Assembly: GCF_007829335.1 (NCBI RefSeq)
Contig: NZ_VIWO01000013.1
Location: forward strand, 1-64,000
Reading direction: 5' to 3'
Source: Chitinophaga polysaccharea
GTDB taxonomy: Bacteria; Bacteroidota; Bacteroidia; Chitinophagales; Chitinophagaceae
Length of the DNA: 64,000 nt
The translations under genes were made by a program, and so were the position numbers. Shown here piece after piece: positions 43,591-50,976 of the stretch; position 1 is the first letter of the stretch; each line of letters starts with the position of its first letter. The notes beneath the pieces are model-generated. The model worked only from the letters and a program-made list of their open reading frames with translations. It did not search any database and had not been told where the DNA came from.

Positions 43591-44009
43591 TTTTTAATGT
43601 CAGCGCAGGCATTGAGCCAGTTAGTGACAACTACCATACCACCTATCTGGATACCTGCTTAACCACTGTGGTGGCCACGTTTACACTTCCATGACTGCCA
43701 TCTTTTATGAAATTCTGTACGGATACGGACAAGGGGTGTTCGATTTTAAGAACCAGATAACGTCTATCAGATGAAGGCCTGCCCCCTGTTAGGAGCAATC
43801 ACAGGTCTTCCCGTATTACTTTCATCACGATTTAAAACGGAGGATTTTTCGGCTGGTAGCCGGGGGGGGCTATTGGAGATGACTACCATGATCTGGAGTG
43901 ATCGTACAGGTAGCTGAAAGCAGCCTGCTCGCGTTGCTTCAGTTGCACGTGTGACCTTCGCGGAAAGTTTTTATTACACCATCATTCCGGTAGAACTATA
44001 TTGTTCTCA
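43591..44009. pseudogene. decayed coding stretch, origin unknown
   Basis: About 420 bp with no intact gene. On the minus strand two short protein-like stretches in different frames are seen: one around 43660-43780 (reading ...RRYLVLKIEHPLSVSVQ... then VNVATTVVKQVSR and a stop) and one around 43553-43660 (reading QIGGMVVVTNWLNACADIKN then VVWFDITTIPGLF). The change of frame between them and the stops suggest a second decayed gene, or the lost upstream part of the permease. I cannot identify it. Confidence 0.35.
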
Positions 44010-44684
44010 TCAATTTTCCAGCGACTTGAATACCAGATGCTGAAGAAATTCGACCAATGGTTTTACTTTTTTGGATTTACCAAAATCAGTTAAGCGCGGC
44101 AGGTGTTCTTTAAAGTACATCTGCCGGTGAGCAGTTTCTATCAAGGTACTCGCCAGGGAATGAGGAAACCCAAATTCAGCATTTAACTCCAGGAAGATCT
44201 CAGCAATACGATGACAGAGGTCTTTATATGGTTTAAATAACATAGACTTATTGTCTTCCGTCACATTCTTTGTAAGGTACGCTTTATCACCTTCGCAGAT
44301 TACTATCCCGTGTAAAAGGCTCTTGTCGATATGCTCCACGATAAATTTGTCCTGGACTTCAAAGGTCAGCAGCTTTATAACGATATCTACCTTTTCTCTT
44401 GGATGCTTGAGGTTGTTGGTATGAAATATCAACTGGTATTCCAGCCATGTCCAGAACCAGGTAGTAATATAGGTGAGTAGCCGGTGCTTGTTTTCAAAAT
44501 ACCGATAGATGCTGGCCTCTGTACTTCCGACTTCAATTGCCAGCTTTTTAAAAGTAAAGTCCTCAAAGCCAATATCATGAATCAGCTTTATACTGTGCTG
44601 AATGATATTACGGCCAAGTTCGGTACTGTCCGGATCTCTCAGGTAAAGGTTGGGATTCATTTTTATCTGCAACTGCAACTCCAT
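44010..44684 (-). CDS. TetR/AcrR family transcriptional regulator
   Basis: A 224-residue repressor-type protein. The TetR helix-turn-helix lies at about 25-75 (IIQHSIKLIHDIGFEDFTFK followed by KLAIEVGSTEASIYRYFENKHRLL); the rest is the helical ligand domain, of a type I cannot assign. It is divergent from purK with 129 bp between, and palindromic half sites TACTAT/ATAGTA lie over the purK promoter (44746-44772), so control of the purK-purE-carbonic anhydrase genes is likely, in addition to its own expression. The inducer is unknown. Confidence 0.9.
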   Translation of the reverse strand: MELQLQIKMNPNLYLRDPDSTELGRNIIQHSIKLIHDIGFEDFTFKKLAIEVGSTEASIYRYFENKHRLLTYITTWFWTWLEYQLIFHTNNLKHPREKVDIVIKLLTFEVQDKFIVEHIDKSLLHGIVICEGDKAYLTKNVTEDNKSMLFKPYKDLCHRIAEIFLELNAEFGFPHSLASTLIETAHRQMYFKEHLPRLTDFGKSKKVKPLVEFLQHLVFKSLEN

Positions 44685-44745
44685 ACTTAAGTAATTAGTT
44701 GGCTAAAATACGATTTAATAGTAGACTGCTCGTATTCTATAAATT

Positions 44746-44772
44746 TACTATAATCTATAATAGTATTACTAT
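44746..44772. promoter_or_regulatory. candidate TetR operator over the purK promoter
   Basis: Three alternating half sites: TACTAT (44746-44751), ATAGTA (44760-44765), TACTAT (44767-44772). The first two form a 20-bp near-palindrome; the last two form a perfect 13-bp palindrome with a 1-nt centre. They occupy the expected -33 region of the purK promoter, whose -7 box is at 44791-44798. A repressor here would block transcription. Confidence 0.6.
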
Positions 44773-44790
44773 CATTTTAAATAGTTTTTA

Positions 44791-44798
44791 TATCTTTG
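44791..44798 (+). promoter_or_regulatory. -7 promoter box of purK
   Basis: TATCTTTG, an exact TAnnTTTG match, ending 15 nt before the ATG. The leader would be about 10 nt. No good -33 TTTG at the right distance. Confidence 0.65.
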
Positions 44799-44813
44799 CG
44801 GCAATTGTAGATT

Positions 44814-45932
44814 ATGCTTGAAAATTTGAAAATAGGAATTTTAGGGGGCGGTCAGCTGGGTGCGATGATTATACGACAGGCCATAGATCTCGGTCTCAGT
44901 GCTTCGATTATGGATAAGGACGCTCATGCGCCTTGTTCACGTTATACGTCTTCTTTCTTTTGCGGCGATCCTGCTTCTTTTGAAGCCATTTTGGAGTTTG
45001 GTAAGGGCCTTGATGTAATTACAATAGAAAAGGAAGCTGTAAATATTAACGCTTTACGACAGCTAGAAAAGCAAGGAGTAAGGATCTTTCCGGCGCCTGA
45101 TACGATTGAAGTAATACAGGATAAATTTACACAAAAACAGTTTTTACTGTCACATCATATACCAGTGGTACCTGGCGAAGCCATCCAGGGCAAAAAAGAC
45201 TTGTACCAATATGAAAATAAACTACCCCTCTGTCTGAAAAAACGTCGTGACGGATACGATGGATATGGCGTGATGGTTTTGAAAACAAAGGGAGATATTG
45301 CAGCCGCGTTTGACGCACCATGTGTAGTGGAAGAATTAGTTGACATTAAACACGAAATTTCCGTAATCGTAGCAAGAAATGAGTACGGCGCTGTTGCATG
45401 CTATGATCCTGTGATGATGGTGTTTTCTGAGGAGAAGTTCGTACTTGACTACCAGATAGCGCCCGCTCAGATAGATAAGGAAATATTAAAAAAAGCTACA
45501 ATTCTTGCCGGGGAAGTTGCAGATGCACTCAAGCTGGTAGGCATCCTTGCTGTAGAAATGTTTGTCACAAAAGAGAACAAACTTTTAGTAAATGAACTGG
45601 CCCCAAGGCCGCACAACAGTGGCCATCACACAATAGAAGCCAGCATCACATCACAATATGAACAATTACTCCGTGCCGTACTTGGACTACCATTGGGCGA
45701 CCCCGGCCTCCGTTTCCCATCTTTAATGATGAATATACTGGAAGGCGCAACATTAAATACTGATAAACGGGGGAAACTAAATCGCTTATTAGATATACCG
45801 GGAGCCCACCTTCACTGGTATGGAAAAGAAGGTAACAGACCTGGCCGGAAAATTGGGCATGTAACGGTCACTGATAATACAATTGAAAACGTCATTGCAA
45901 AAGCTGCATCAATACGAAAAATTTTAAATTAA
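44814..45932 (+). CDS. purK: N5-carboxyaminoimidazole ribonucleotide synthase (PurK)
   Basis: A 372-residue ATP-grasp enzyme of purine synthesis: AIR + ATP + bicarbonate gives N5-CAIR. The N-terminal pre-ATP-grasp Rossmann part has LGGGQLGAMIIRQAIDLG (10-27); the ATP-grasp core carries the KKRRDGYDGYGV loop (about 140-151) and the metal-binding/phosphate segment VNELAPRPHNSGHHTIEA (about 262-279). Length is normal for the family. purE follows after 6 bp and a beta-carbonic anhydrase after that, so the unit makes and uses bicarbonate in one pathway step. Regulated probably by the divergent TetR protein. Confidence 0.97.
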   Translation: MLENLKIGILGGGQLGAMIIRQAIDLGLSASIMDKDAHAPCSRYTSSFFCGDPASFEAILEFGKGLDVITIEKEAVNINALRQLEKQGVRIFPAPDTIEVIQDKFTQKQFLLSHHIPVVPGEAIQGKKDLYQYENKLPLCLKKRRDGYDGYGVMVLKTKGDIAAAFDAPCVVEELVDIKHEISVIVARNEYGAVACYDPVMMVFSEEKFVLDYQIAPAQIDKEILKKATILAGEVADALKLVGILAVEMFVTKENKLLVNELAPRPHNSGHHTIEASITSQYEQLLRAVLGLPLGDPGLRFPSLMMNILEGATLNTDKRGKLNRLLDIPGAHLHWYGKEGNRPGRKIGHVTVTDNTIENVIAKAASIRKILN

Positions 45933-45938
45933 AAAAAT

Positions 45939-46436
45939 ATGAAACAGGTAGAGGTAGGCATTATTATGGGCAGTAGTTCCGATGCACCTATTATGCGTCA
46001 GGCAATAGAGGTGCTGAAGAAGTTTGAGATAGGTTACGAGTTTAGCGTTGTGTCGGCACATCGTAGCCCTCAAAAAATGTTTGAATATGCTGCTACTGCA
46101 GAAGAACGTGGTTTGAAGATCATCATCGCAGGCGCTGGTGGCGCAGCACATCTTCCAGGTATGGTAGCCGCTATTACTACTTTGCCGGTTATTGGCGTAC
46201 CTATTAAGTCTGCAAACTCTCTCGATGGTTGGGATTCCCTTTTATCTATAGTGCAAATGCCAGGCGACATACCCGTAGCCACAGTAGGCGTTAATGGCGC
46301 ACGCAACGCCGGGTTACTGGCTGCACAGATTTTAGGCACGAATAACAGCACAATCAGGCAGATGCTTGCCGCACTAAAAAAAGAAAATTACGACAAGGTT
46401 AACAAGCAAAATGAAACATTGGATCAAATCGCATAG
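45939..46436 (+). CDS. purE: N5-carboxyaminoimidazole ribonucleotide mutase (PurE, class I)
   Basis: A 165-residue enzyme that moves the carboxyl group from N5-CAIR to CAIR in purine synthesis. Signature segments: MGSSSDAPIMRQA (about 9-21), the SAHRSP motif (about 39-44) with the active-site histidine, IAGAGGAAHLPGM (about 66-78), and GVNGARNAGLLAAQIL near the C-terminus. It is class I, which needs PurK, fitting its neighbour 6 bp upstream. The small spacing suggests translational coupling. Confidence 0.97.
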   Translation: MKQVEVGIIMGSSSDAPIMRQAIEVLKKFEIGYEFSVVSAHRSPQKMFEYAATAEERGLKIIIAGAGGAAHLPGMVAAITTLPVIGVPIKSANSLDGWDSLLSIVQMPGDIPVATVGVNGARNAGLLAAQILGTNNSTIRQMLAALKKENYDKVNKQNETLDQIA

Positions 46437-46554
46437 AAAGTTTACACCATAAATTTTTAATGCCATGAGCAATTAGTCCACAGGTATTTGCTTTGTTAAC
46501 CCAAATACCTGCTGCCTGTTGATCTTTATAAAAACAATTTCCAAACTTCAAAAT

Positions 46555-47184
46555 ATGTACAAGCACTCCAGGGAATCGCAAAGTACCCTTACCCCAGAAA
46601 TGGCACTTCAATATCTGAAAGAAGGCAACTTAAGGTTTGTTAATAACCTGAGAGCCAACCGGGATTTGTTGAGCCAGGTAAATGCCACAAGAGATGGGCA
46701 GTATCCATTTGCAACCGTACTTAGCTGTATGGATTCACGCACTTCTGTGGAACTTATCTTTGATCAGGGATTAGGGGATATATTCAGTATACGCATAGCT
46801 GGTAATGTCCTCAACCAGGATATACTTGGTAGCATGGAGTTCGGTACAAAACTGGCAGGCTCAAAAATAATCGTGGTGCTGGGGCATACGCAATGCGGAG
46901 CTATAAAAGGTGCTTGCGATGATGTACTCCTCGGTAACCTCACGCAGTTATTGGACAAGATAAAGCCTGCTATTGACAGTGAAACATCAACCCCCGTAGA
47001 AAACAGGACCGGAAAGAATACAGAATTTGTAAAGAACGTAACTGAAAATAACGTGCGCCATGTAATGGAACAATTAAAAACAGAAAGTCCTATTATAGCA
47101 GCACTAGCAGATAGCGGAACAATAAAGATTGTAGGTGGTATCTATCACCTGGAAACCGGAGCAGTGACTTTCTTTGAGGAGTAA
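46555..47184 (+). CDS. beta-class carbonic anhydrase
   Basis: A 209-residue zinc enzyme interconverting CO2 and bicarbonate. Zinc ligands and dyad are present: Cys58, Asp60 and Arg62 in SCMDSRTS, His111 and Cys114 in GHTQCGAIKGA. There is no signal peptide, so the enzyme is cytoplasmic. The ATG at 46555 is preferred over an upstream TTG at 46519 because it begins at the family N-terminus. It lies 118 bp after purE on the same strand and ahead of a terminator at 47239, so it is probably in the purK-purE transcript, where it would supply bicarbonate to PurK. Confidence 0.95.
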   Translation: MYKHSRESQSTLTPEMALQYLKEGNLRFVNNLRANRDLLSQVNATRDGQYPFATVLSCMDSRTSVELIFDQGLGDIFSIRIAGNVLNQDILGSMEFGTKLAGSKIIVVLGHTQCGAIKGACDDVLLGNLTQLLDKIKPAIDSETSTPVENRTGKNTEFVKNVTENNVRHVMEQLKTESPIIAALADSGTIKIVGGIYHLETGAVTFFEE

Positions 47185-47238
47185 TCACCAAACTCTCATT
47201 ACGTAGTGATTATCTATTGAATCCGTTCCGGGTGCCGG

Positions 47239-47270
47239 AAAGGACAAACTTCGGTCTGTCCTTTTTTATT
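47239..47270 (+). terminator. rho-independent terminator of the purK-purE-carbonic anhydrase unit
   Basis: 11-bp stem with one A-C mismatch (47239-47249 with 47254-47264), closed by a TTCG tetraloop on a C-G pair, then TTTTTTATTTTAT. It lies 55 bp after the last stop codon. Confidence 0.9.
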
Positions 47271-47301
47271 TTATGCGGGCCTAAAGTTTCAACCTGATCT
47301 G

Positions 47302-47784
47302 TTATTTATCAGCAAGCACGACAGCAGTTGCCTCTATCTCCAGTAATACGTCATCCCGAAACAGGCTACTGACCTGCACTAGCGTACTCGCTGGCGGATG
47401 TTGTACATCTACATATTTATCCCTGACAGTACGAAGCGTTTTCAGGTTTTTTGTATCCAGAATAAAATAGGAAAGTTTTATGACGTCCGACATCTTTCCA
47501 CCGGCAGCTTCTACTATTTTCTGAATATTAGCAAAAACCTGTTCCGCTTGTTGCTCAAAATTATCCTTTCCAATAAGTTCACCTTTGGCGTTTAATGGCA
47601 CCTGCCCTGAAAGTATGATCATTTTATGGGTGCCCAGGTTGATAACGCCGGCTTGTGAATATCCATTGGGCTTAGCTACTTCGGGCGGATTAATGAAGTG
47701 AACGGCCGACTTGTCTGACTGCGCACTAACCAATAACGTAATCAGCAATAGGGGTACAATACTTAAAATGAATTGTTTTCTCAT
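47302..47784 (-). CDS. exported RidA/YjgF-family protein without the catalytic arginine
   Basis: A 160-residue protein: signal peptide (1-21, ending LLVSAQ), then a full RidA fold (about 28-158; segments IILSGQVPLNAKGELIGKDN and RDKYVDVQHPPAS). In RidA the deaminase arginine sits in PARSxVxV; here the same place reads PASTLVQV, with Ser133 for Arg. The enzyme is therefore unlikely to hydrolyse 2-aminoacrylate like RidA, and resembles the Rid subfamilies that lack the residue. Periplasmic location by the signal peptide is also unusual for a RidA-type fold. Single gene, convergent with the carbonic anhydrase unit. Function unknown. Confidence 0.88.
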   Translation of the reverse strand: MRKQFILSIVPLLLITLLVSAQSDKSAVHFINPPEVAKPNGYSQAGVINLGTHKMIILSGQVPLNAKGELIGKDNFEQQAEQVFANIQKIVEAAGGKMSDVIKLSYFILDTKNLKTLRTVRDKYVDVQHPPASTLVQVSSLFRDDVLLEIEATAVVLADK

Positions 47785-47883
47785 AGCGACAAATAGTTTA
47801 TTTCAAGATAAACATTTACAACCACATCGGGGTGATGAACTATCTTTTAACGTATCCCCGATATAGCTTCCAGCCATTCTCTC

Positions 47884-49149
47884 CTAACGGAATACTTCCC
47901 TCGGAGGCGGCCGTCTTAAAATTTTGCGGATAAACGGTGCGATATTAGTCTCGATAACATACCTGGCAATGAATACCCCCTGTTTTAATTTGCTTTTGCC
48001 AAACATGGCCAACATATCCTTTAATGCATTAGGCTGGTGCATCCATTTTGTATTGAACAACGTAGCCTGGCCTATTTTAGCGAACCGGCCCAACATCTGC
48101 TTTTCATAGTGGCCAATGGCTTGTTTAGTATCACTGAATGCCGGGTTGGTAAGCGCTTCGGCGAGTTGCAACGCATCGAGCATGGCCATATTTACACCTT
48201 CGCCGGCAAAAGGTGGCATCCAGTGAGCTGCATCGCCGAGTAAAGTGATATTAGCGTTGGCCACCCATTTTTGATCCAGGGGCATACAATATTGCGGGCG
48301 CGGGGTAAAAATGGTATCCGGGCTTCCAAACAGCTCCCACCAAACCGGGCTCCATGCAGAAAATTCCTCCTTGAACCAGGTGAATACCTGGCGATGATCA
48401 TTGAAATCGATACCGCTTTCTTTTGCCCAATGTTCTCCAGATTTAAAACTGGCCATAAATCCAAAACTGCCATCGCCTTTTGAGCTGACGATCAGCGTTC
48501 TCTCTTTTCCGTAACCAAATACCTTTCCTCCTTTTAATAATTCATAGATAACGGGAGCCGTTTTCGCTCCGTCTTTCAACGATCCTTCCAGCATAGTAAT
48601 GCCCGTCCAGTAGGGTGCGATGGGGGTAACAAAGGGCCTGATCTTAGAATTGGCGCCATCGGCGCCGATAATCAAATCTGCCGAAGTGGTATGTCTATTT
48701 TGAAAAACTAATTTCCAGGCATCTTGCGTGTGTTCAATCGATAAAACATGGCTATCCCAAACAACTGTATCCGGATCCAGTGAATTCAACAGCAGCTGCC
48801 TTAACGGTCCCCGGTCAATCTCCGGCCGATGATATTTATCACCAAAATCTCCTTTTTTACCTTTGGCATGTTCATCAAAATGAATATTTAACTGGTCATC
48901 TACCACCCGCATCAATCCTGCGGCGGGCCTGTACTGCGCTTTAAATTCATCCATTAACCCGGCTTGGGCCAGCGCTGCCAGACCTGATTCCGTATGCAGG
49001 TCCAGCGCTCCGCCCTGCACCCTGACATCCCTATTGATATCCCGCTCATATACTTTTACATGGGCGCCTTTCAGTTGTAAGAGTCTTGCTAAGGTTAAAC
49101 CACCGGGGCCGCCGCCGATGATAGCAATCTTTTTGTCATCAATTTTCAT
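47884..49149 (-). CDS. FAD-dependent monooxygenase, Tet(X)-like
   Basis: A 421-residue flavoprotein of the aromatic hydroxylase group. FAD motifs: GGGPGGLTLARLL (about 11-23) with the ERD at the end of strand 2, the DG motif in DLIIGADGANSKIR (about 155-168) and GDAAHWMPPFAGEGVN (about 301-316). Overall order and many segments (ALDLHTESGLAALAQAGLM, LLLNSLDPDTVVWD) match Tet(X), the tetracycline-inactivating monooxygenase. By eye, the His and Gly that contact tetracycline in Tet(X) appear replaced, so I do not call resistance. The ATG at 49149 is preferred to the GTG at 49155. An AraC regulator ends 16 bp upstream, likely co-transcribed. Confidence 0.88.
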   Translation of the reverse strand: MKIDDKKIAIIGGGPGGLTLARLLQLKGAHVKVYERDINRDVRVQGGALDLHTESGLAALAQAGLMDEFKAQYRPAAGLMRVVDDQLNIHFDEHAKGKKGDFGDKYHRPEIDRGPLRQLLLNSLDPDTVVWDSHVLSIEHTQDAWKLVFQNRHTTSADLIIGADGANSKIRPFVTPIAPYWTGITMLEGSLKDGAKTAPVIYELLKGGKVFGYGKERTLIVSSKGDGSFGFMASFKSGEHWAKESGIDFNDHRQVFTWFKEEFSAWSPVWWELFGSPDTIFTPRPQYCMPLDQKWVANANITLLGDAAHWMPPFAGEGVNMAMLDALQLAEALTNPAFSDTKQAIGHYEKQMLGRFAKIGQATLFNTKWMHQPNALKDMLAMFGKSKLKQGVFIARYVIETNIAPFIRKILRRPPPREVFR

Positions 49150-49165
49150 GGCCACAAAATTATTA

Positions 49166-49903
49166 TCACAACGCGTCGGATAATAGTATAAATCGGCCGT
49201 TCTGATTTTTGGCTAATTCTTTCGGGACTACTCCGGAAAATTTCTTGATTTCTTTAATAAAATGGGTCTGGTCGGCGAAGTTCAATTCCGGGAAGAGCCT
49301 TCCGGCTTTAATCTGCTGTAACGAAGCTTTAAATCGAAAAATATTGCAATAGGCTTTTAATGAAAGCCCAAATTGCTCATTAAAATACCGGTTGATCTGC
49401 CTGCGGCTCCAGGCTACCCGATCCGACAACTCGTGCACGGTGAGCGTGCCATTGGAAGCATAAATCAGGTCAAATAATTCTTTTTTACGGTTGTCGATGT
49501 CTGATTCAATCCTGTCAAGCATGGTGGCTGAAATCTTTTCACAAAACCCTTCAAAATCCTCAAGATCATGAGGTCCCATATTCCAAAACCCATCCGGTAA
49601 CCGCTGTCCTTCATTTAAGACGGCTGCCATTTTGATATCGAGTAAATACTCGATGGCGAGTAATTTAAAACTAACTGCAAACATAGTCACCTGCCCCGGA
49701 ACAACACCCTGATGAGGATGGGTATCCAATCCCCGAAGTGTAGCATGAAAAGGCTCGTTAGCAGTAGCAGAAAAAATAATATCGAACCGGCCGTCGGGCA
49801 GTACAATAATTTCCTTGCTTTCTGCTGAATCATTTCGGATCATCCAAAAGCTTTCAACAAAATCAGCAAGGCCCTTAACGGGTTGTATACTTTTTAGTTT
49901 CAT
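49166..49903 (-). CDS. AraC family regulator of the Tet(X)-like gene
   Basis: A 245-residue protein. N-terminal domain (about 1-130) of the DUF6597 type (FVESFWMIRNDSAESKEIIV followed by LPDGRFDIIFS), and a C-terminal AraC helix-turn-helix part (about 145-240, with LTVHELSDRVAWSRRQINRYF and NFADQTHFIKEIKKFSGVVP). It ends 16 bp before the monooxygenase start on the same strand, and so is probably its local regulator. The inducer is unknown. Confidence 0.9.
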   Translation of the reverse strand: MKLKSIQPVKGLADFVESFWMIRNDSAESKEIIVLPDGRFDIIFSATANEPFHATLRGLDTHPHQGVVPGQVTMFAVSFKLLAIEYLLDIKMAAVLNEGQRLPDGFWNMGPHDLEDFEGFCEKISATMLDRIESDIDNRKKELFDLIYASNGTLTVHELSDRVAWSRRQINRYFNEQFGLSLKAYCNIFRFKASLQQIKAGRLFPELNFADQTHFIKEIKKFSGVVPKELAKNQNGRFILLSDAL

Positions 49904-49968
49904 GCTACTTTATTATGATTAATGCGGGCATCTACTTCCACTCAAGAGGCCTTCCGGCAATTGCGCTA

Positions 49969-50826
49969 TTATCCTTCTCTGAATTGCGTAGGTGTAAGGC
50001 CTGCCTGGGCTTTAAAGAAGTTGGAAAAATAGGCATGGTCAACAAAACCGAGTTCAAACGCAATTTCTTTTATAGAAATATCGGTTGTTTGTAGTAGCCG
50101 CTTTGCTTCCAGCAGCACCCGTTGCTGGATCAACCTGGTAGCCGATACATCGAGATGGGTTTTACAAAGGATATTTAAATAATTGGCGGAGATGTGCAGC
50201 TTGGCGGCGTAGTACCCCACCAGCTTTTCCCGCTTGTAAAATTTATCAATCAGCATATTAAACTGCGCCAGCCTCGGATTAGATTGGAACACCTTCAAAT
50301 CAGTAAAAATATGCTCTGCTTCCTTACTCACAGTCGCAGCAATCACCGCTGCGCGGGCGCTGATCACTTCCTGCACAGAGTGGGGCGAATTCAGTTCATC
50401 CCGGATGGCGTCAAACTCATACTTCAGCAATTTGAAACTGTCGCTGGTCAGCGGAATCACCGGGTGATTCATATAATTCGAAAACGAAAAACGGAAGAAA
50501 GAGGCGAAACGCTCGAAAAATTTTTGCTGTATCATCAGCTGGTAGCCTGTTGTGCCGGGCTTAATACTCCAGGTATGTACCTGGCCGGGAAACAGCACAT
50601 GAATTTGTTTATTCCCGATTGGATAGTCGTGGAAATCGATAGTATGCACTCCTTTGGCTGACTCAAACAAATTGATGATAAAAAAATCATGCTTGTGCGG
50701 CCTGTCGATATGACGTTCACCATGTAGTTCGTTGAAGAGGAATTCCTCCCTGCCGGCCAGCTGGCCTTTCCTGAATTCATGAATCCCTAAGACAGGGATG
50801 TAGCCCGTATTGTCATAAATCTTCAT
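49969..50826 (-). CDS. AraC family transcriptional regulator
   Basis: A 285-residue regulator with an N-terminal cupin (about 30-105, with HIDRPHKHDFFIINLFESAK and IHVLFPGQVHTW) and a C-terminal AraC pair (about 185-283, with LHISANYLNILCKTHLDVSA and EIAFELGFVDHAYFSNFFKA). It is separated from the amidohydrolase gene at 50977 by a terminator-like hairpin (50881-50919), so it has its own transcript or gets partial read-through. It might act on the amidohydrolase pair, but no direct evidence is seen. Confidence 0.9.
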   Translation of the reverse strand: MKIYDNTGYIPVLGIHEFRKGQLAGREEFLFNELHGERHIDRPHKHDFFIINLFESAKGVHTIDFHDYPIGNKQIHVLFPGQVHTWSIKPGTTGYQLMIQQKFFERFASFFRFSFSNYMNHPVIPLTSDSFKLLKYEFDAIRDELNSPHSVQEVISARAAVIAATVSKEAEHIFTDLKVFQSNPRLAQFNMLIDKFYKREKLVGYYAAKLHISANYLNILCKTHLDVSATRLIQQRVLLEAKRLLQTTDISIKEIAFELGFVDHAYFSNFFKAQAGLTPTQFREG

Positions 50827-50880
50827 ATCAGCAGATTAAGTTGGGAGTTCAACTTCTAAAATATGGAAATTTATGGCAAT

Positions 50881-50919
50881 AAAAAATGGATTGGCGTTGA
50901 AAATACCAAGGCCAATCCA
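50881..50919 (-). terminator. rho-independent terminator of the cytoplasmic amidohydrolase gene
   Basis: 9-bp perfect stem (50887-50895 with 50911-50919), 15-nt loop, followed on the minus strand by a T run (50881-50886). It lies 58 bp after the stop codon at 50977. Confidence 0.85.
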
Positions 50920-50976
50920 CCTGAATAATAAGACGATCCTGTTAGATTTATAATGGGGTGGATAAACGCGCACTTA

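Noticed and set aside
41384..44009. Attachment-site duplication of the tRNA-Leu 3' end
   Set aside because: I looked for a second copy of the T-arm and acceptor sequence downstream and saw none; an island boundary cannot be set.
44685..44813. Purine riboswitch before purK
   Set aside because: The leader from the promoter box to the ATG is only about 10 nt, too short for any aptamer.
47884..49149. Calling the monooxygenase a tetracycline resistance gene
   Set aside because: Residues that contact tetracycline in Tet(X) appear changed; similarity to the fold alone does not show the activity.
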